A stretch of 64,000 nucleotides of DNA from Brachionus plicatilis. Taxonomy: Eukaryota; Rotifera; Eurotatoria; Ploima; Brachionidae. Where the stretch lies: contig QEOQ01000204.1 of NCBI GenBank assembly GCA_010279815.1, forward strand, positions 1,365,561 to 1,429,560, given 5' to 3'. Below the pieces are notes generated by a model that was given only the letters and a program-made list of their open reading frames with translations, did not search any database and was not told the DNA's origin. A program made the position numbers and the translations under genes. Shown piece after piece: positions 61,169 to 64,000 of the stretch (within the stretch, counting starts at the first letter, position 1; every line of letters starts with the position of its first letter).

Positions 61169-61345
61169 TCATGCAGAGCGCATCAACAGTAGATGACGCT
61201 CTGTAGAGGTGGCGAGATATTTGTCAAGGTTGTTCTTGAGTGATTTTAGTGTAGTTGAGTTGATGACATTATACGCTAGGCCGATTTGTGTTTTAAAGAG
61301 AATTTTGGAGAAGAATTGTGAGGATGTGGATAGCATATAAAAGTA
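61169..61345 (-). pseudogene. 3' tail of a second, different LINE reverse-transcriptase ORF (relic)
   Basis: On the minus strand the frame reads LSTSSQFFSKILFKTQIGLA, YNVINSTTLKSLKNNLDKYL and ends ATSTERHLLLMRSA. The phrase (V)NSxTxxSFKxxLDxYL is the usual ending of CR1/jockey reverse transcriptases. It belongs to a different family from the tail at 60781-60987. The frame upstream is low-complexity and not RT. Confidence 0.6.
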
Positions 61346-61942
61346 TTTTATAGATATGTTTGTGAATAATATTTTTACAATTTTATAATGAATCTGAACA
61401 TGAATATCAAAGTAAATTTTTATATTTAAAAAAAAAAAACAAAAAAAGTAAATTATTTTATTAAGAGCTAATATTTTCAACGACGAAACGGTTCCATAAA
61501 CCGGTTCCAACCACAAATCGGTCCCCCGCCCCCTAATTAAGAGTTCAGTTCTTTGTATTTACTTGTTTTTACCCTCAAAATTTAATTGAATTGAATTATC
61601 ATTATGTTTAAAAGAAAGAAAATTAAATTAAAAAATTAATTATATTTAAGGAAATATTCACCTACCAAATAAATTTAAAAAAAACATTTGTCTTTAAAAA
61701 ATTTAAAATAATTTGAAAAATGGGATAAAATATTTGATTTTAAAGTTAAATATATATTTAAAGATTGTTTTGTCAAATTTATCCAAATTAAATCGTTATT
61801 TTTGAAAAAAAAATAAGTTATACATGAATAATTTCTTGTTCAAACAGAAAGCTTTAATTTAAGCATATTATTCTCAAAAATAGAAAAAAATCAATTTAAA
61901 ATTTTTTTGACTTGAACGAATTATTTTGAAAAAGGTATTTAG

Positions 61943-62146
61943 CAGAGTTTTTTAAAAGTGCCAAAAAATAGTCCAAGTCCGCACTTTTTTTTAAATTTGC
62001 TAGATCAGGCTTATATTGTCTTGGGTTGTCTAATGCATATAGATTTGCTATATTTCAGAATTTTCTTGCAATTTTTCGTCAGTATTCAAAATTATAAAGT
62101 CCGGACTAGGTCTTGACTTGAGACTTGTGACTTTTAAACAACTCTG
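61943..62146. mobile_element. Short hAT-like MITE, CAGAGTTGTTTAAAAGTC family, copy 3
   Basis: Starts CAGAGTTTTTTAAAAGTG and ends GACTTTTAAACAACTCTG. Perfect GTATTTAG octamers flank it. The interior is homologous to copy 2 with a deletion. Noncoding. Confidence 0.9.
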
Positions 62147-62477
62147 GTATTTAGTATTAGATATGTTTGTGAATGATATTTTCACTATTTAAAAATGAAT
62201 CTTTACATGAATATCAAATTAAATGTTTATATTTAAAAAAAATCAAAAAAGTCAATTATTTTAATAGGAGCCAATATTTAAAAACGAATAATAAAGTAAA
62301 CTTGCAGCGCATAAACTTGGAATAAAAAATTTTAAAAAGCTTGAAATTAAAATATTAATCAAGTACATAAATGAAATATTTAATATCAAAAAAAAGAAAA
62401 CAATCTTTTTTAAACTGCGAAAATTAAGTAAGTGAATAAGCTCTAATAGAAAACGAATAGAAATTCCAAAAAATTAA
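62147..62477. other. Upstream flank of the FAD monooxygenase
   Basis: AT-rich, with no coding signal. It contains the monooxygenase promoter by position only. Confidence 0.45.
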
Positions 62478-63581
62478 ATGAAGAAAATAGAAGAATTGAA
62501 AATTTTGGTCATTGGTGGCGGCCCGGTTGGCCTTTCTGCAGCGTTGTTTCTATCGCACAAAGGTATCAAGCCACGTATAGTTGAAAAACTAACTGAGGTA
62601 AATAAATACTCGCGAGCACTAGCGATAAACCCACGAACCTTAGAACTGTTCGATAAAATCAATGCCGTTGCAGAATTCATCAAAGATTCTTACCGGGTTA
62701 ATGCGGCAAATTTTTTCATCGGCTCAAGATTAGTTATTAACAATTTTGAGGAAGTAAATCACAAATTTCCATTTATCAGCGTACAACCTCAATATGTAAG
62801 TGAAAGAGCTCTATCTGAATTACTAAATCAAAGAGGAATTACTATCGAAAAAGGTGTAATTGTAAAAGAAGTATCAACTACAAATGAATTGGTAAAATGC
62901 GAGTTACAAGCAATTGACGGAAGAACTGAAAGCTTGGAATTTGATTACATTTTTTGTGCAGATGGTGCTCATAGCGCGATCAGAAAATCACTCGGTCTAA
63001 AATTTAATGGGAGCACTTATAATTCACCTTTATTTTTATGTGATGTGACATTTAAAACAAATTTAAATCCTAATGATTTTTATTTATTTTTTCCAAAAAG
63101 CCAACCAGTTTTTTTTATTAGAATTGAAAGAGATTCATGGAGAATAATCGGCACTGATCCCGAAATTTTGGACAATTTACCTAAAGGTCATGAAATTCAG
63201 AATATTTTATGGCAATCAAATTTTGTCATAAATAATCGAATCATCGAAAAATTCAAATTTAGCAACGTGTTTTTTGGAGGTGATGCCGCTCATGTCCACT
63301 CTCCAGCTGGTGGCAGAGGAATGAATTTAGGTATAGAAGATGCATTTGTTTTTGCAGAATTATTAGCCGAAAATCGTTTAAATGAATATGATAAATTAAG
63401 AAAGAATGCTGTGAAAAAAACTCTATCTAGAATTGATATGATTACAAAGGTTATGCTTGGAGAGAATTTTTTCTATCGTATTGTAAGAAGGATTTTTTTA
63501 TTCTTGATGCCTACTTTTTTTCCTTTAGTGAAAAGAAAATTAACAACTTATTTTTTTGGACTCGATCATAAAATTATCTAG
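62478..63581 (+). CDS. FAD-dependent aromatic monooxygenase (PheA/TfdB-like, PF01494 type), bacterial-like
   Basis: Flavoprotein of the p-hydroxybenzoate/phenol hydroxylase class, which uses NAD(P)H and O2 to hydroxylate (mostly aromatic) substrates; the substrate here is unknown. Single exon, 367 residues. Rossmann FAD site ILVIGGGPVGLSAALFL (GxGxxG 13-18); SRALAINPRTLELF typical of the class; the DG motif CADGAHSAIRKSLG (162-163) that contacts FAD and NAD(P)H; and the second FAD motif GGDAAHVHSPAGGRGMNLGI (GD 268-269). A hydrophobic, basic C terminus (about 333-352) could attach to membrane. It lacks the C-terminal thioredoxin-like domain of phenol hydroxylases. The absence of introns in an intron-rich genome and the bacterial style of the family suggest horizontal acquisition, which needs a tree. 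The frame has no breaks. Confidence 0.88.
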   Translation: MKKIEELKILVIGGGPVGLSAALFLSHKGIKPRIVEKLTEVNKYSRALAINPRTLELFDKINAVAEFIKDSYRVNAANFFIGSRLVINNFEEVNHKFPFISVQPQYVSERALSELLNQRGITIEKGVIVKEVSTTNELVKCELQAIDGRTESLEFDYIFCADGAHSAIRKSLGLKFNGSTYNSPLFLCDVTFKTNLNPNDFYLFFPKSQPVFFIRIERDSWRIIGTDPEILDNLPKGHEIQNILWQSNFVINNRIIEKFKFSNVFFGGDAAHVHSPAGGRGMNLGIEDAFVFAELLAENRLNEYDKLRKNAVKKTLSRIDMITKVMLGENFFYRIVRRIFLFLMPTFFPLVKRKLTTYFFGLDHKII

Positions 63582-63822
63582 GCAAGAATTTGGACCTGGT
63601 CGACTATGTGAACATTTGTTCACAAATTATGTGAACAATCCACTTAAGACGACTTGGTTAACAAAAATGCTCACCAAAGCCATTCATTAAATTTTTTTTA
63701 AAAAGTGATTTAAAAAATTATGTGAACTAGATCAAATTTTTTTTTAAAAAATTTATTCAAGAAAATTTTAATTGTCATATAAATAATTTTCATTCAAAGA
63801 TTGCCATGTTAGAATTAAAGAT
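63582..63822. other. Short intergenic, palindromic GTTCACA/TGTGAAC motifs
   Basis: Just after the monooxygenase stop, GTGAACATTTGTTCAC and a further TGTGAAC recur within 60 bp, and once more near 63721. This may be the tip of another TIR element whose rest is not identified. Confidence 0.35.
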
Positions 63823-63999
63823 TCAGTTTTTATGCTTTTTTGACATGTGAGGTTTTACGCCTCTAAAATTTTTCATTAATTTGCCACACAATTTACATGG
63901 CACAGGGTTAATGTGTTGGCTTAGAGCTTTATTAACAACATTTACCGTTTCTTTGGAATTAATAATTTCCGAAGTTGCTACTTTAAGATTGGGTATAGC
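63823..63999 (-). CDS. C-terminal end of a zinc-finger protein, partial (runs off the window)
   Basis: The minus strand is open from the window edge for 58 codons plus a stop. It ends with HINPVPCKLCGKLMKNFRGV then KPHMSKKHKN, a C-x2-C-x12-H-x4-H finger. Fingers of this form with the CG...RG..H....H pattern occur both in host proteins and at LINE/transposon protein ends. The upstream part lies outside the window, so neither can be chosen. Confidence 0.5.
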   Translation of the reverse strand, partial: AIPNLKVATSEIINSKETVNVVNKALSQHINPVPCKLCGKLMKNFRGVKPHMSKKHKN

Positions 64000-64000
64000 C

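Noticed and set aside
1..64000. CRISPR arrays, rRNA and tRNA genes, bacterial operons
   Set aside because: Repeats seen are transposon arms or tandem satellite units without spacer structure. No tRNA cloverleaf or rRNA core was recognised. Spliceosomal introns rule out a bacterial origin for most genes.

Overview
The window is an AT-rich piece of an animal nuclear genome. Genes carry many tiny GT-AG introns, mostly 45-60 nt. They encode metazoan proteins (caudal homeobox, exocyst, NatC, kelch, NEK kinase, FIS1), separated by long low-complexity AT tracts full of small transposons. My best guess is a monogonont rotifer such as Brachionus, from the tiny introns, base composition, a chitin-binding mucin-like protein and an intronless bacterial-type monooxygenase. 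This is inference; no RNA gene or marker settles it. Exon structures were built by hand from reading frame, splice sites and remembered family sequences.

Layout: NAA35 (NatC subunit, +, 1.6-6.5 kb, 15 exons); an isolated N-terminal piece of CFAP58 (-, 6.9-7.8 kb) between two copies of a ~250-bp duplicated block; EXOC1/Sec3 (+, 10.1-15.4 kb, 12 exons); a NEK4/NEK1-type kinase (-, 16.7-23.1 kb); a repeat-rich gap with hAT-type foldback elements and a LINE tail; caudal/Cdx (-, 29.5-31.3 kb), a GC-richer coding island; a degenerate ~200-bp tandem repeat; a Thr-rich chitin-binding secreted protein (-, 33.2-34.8 kb); a 3.9-kb gap; then a compact block of KLHL18 (-), PDCD2 (+), NTPCR (-) and FIS1 (+), 38.7-47.1 kb, with short shared intergenic spacers.

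From 48.5 to 55.4 kb is a nest of transposons. A LINE endonuclease relic on the minus strand is split by a 336-bp insert with 10-bp direct repeats and by a 5.05-kb hAT-like element with an 8-bp target duplication. The hAT-like element contains a TA-flanked TIR element (itself apparently containing a second one) and a SWIM-zinc-finger TIR element. After it come an unrecognised multi-pass membrane protein (-, 56.1-57.2 kb), an N-terminal-only WDR91 (+, 59.0-59.9 kb), LINE tails and two short hAT-type MITEs with perfect 8-bp duplications, an FAD-dependent monooxygenase (+, 62.5-63.6 kb), and the C-terminal end of a zinc-finger protein running off the right edge (-).

The conserved genes belong to unrelated cell functions: N-terminal acetylation, exocytosis, cilia, endosome/PI3P control, ubiquitin ligase adaptor, ribosome biogenesis, nucleotide hydrolysis and mitochondrial fission. 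The window is therefore not an operon-like unit. Its most informative feature is transposon history: several introns far above the usual size hold a foldback or TIR element, and one insertion is confirmed by an empty site in a second copy of its host element within the same window.
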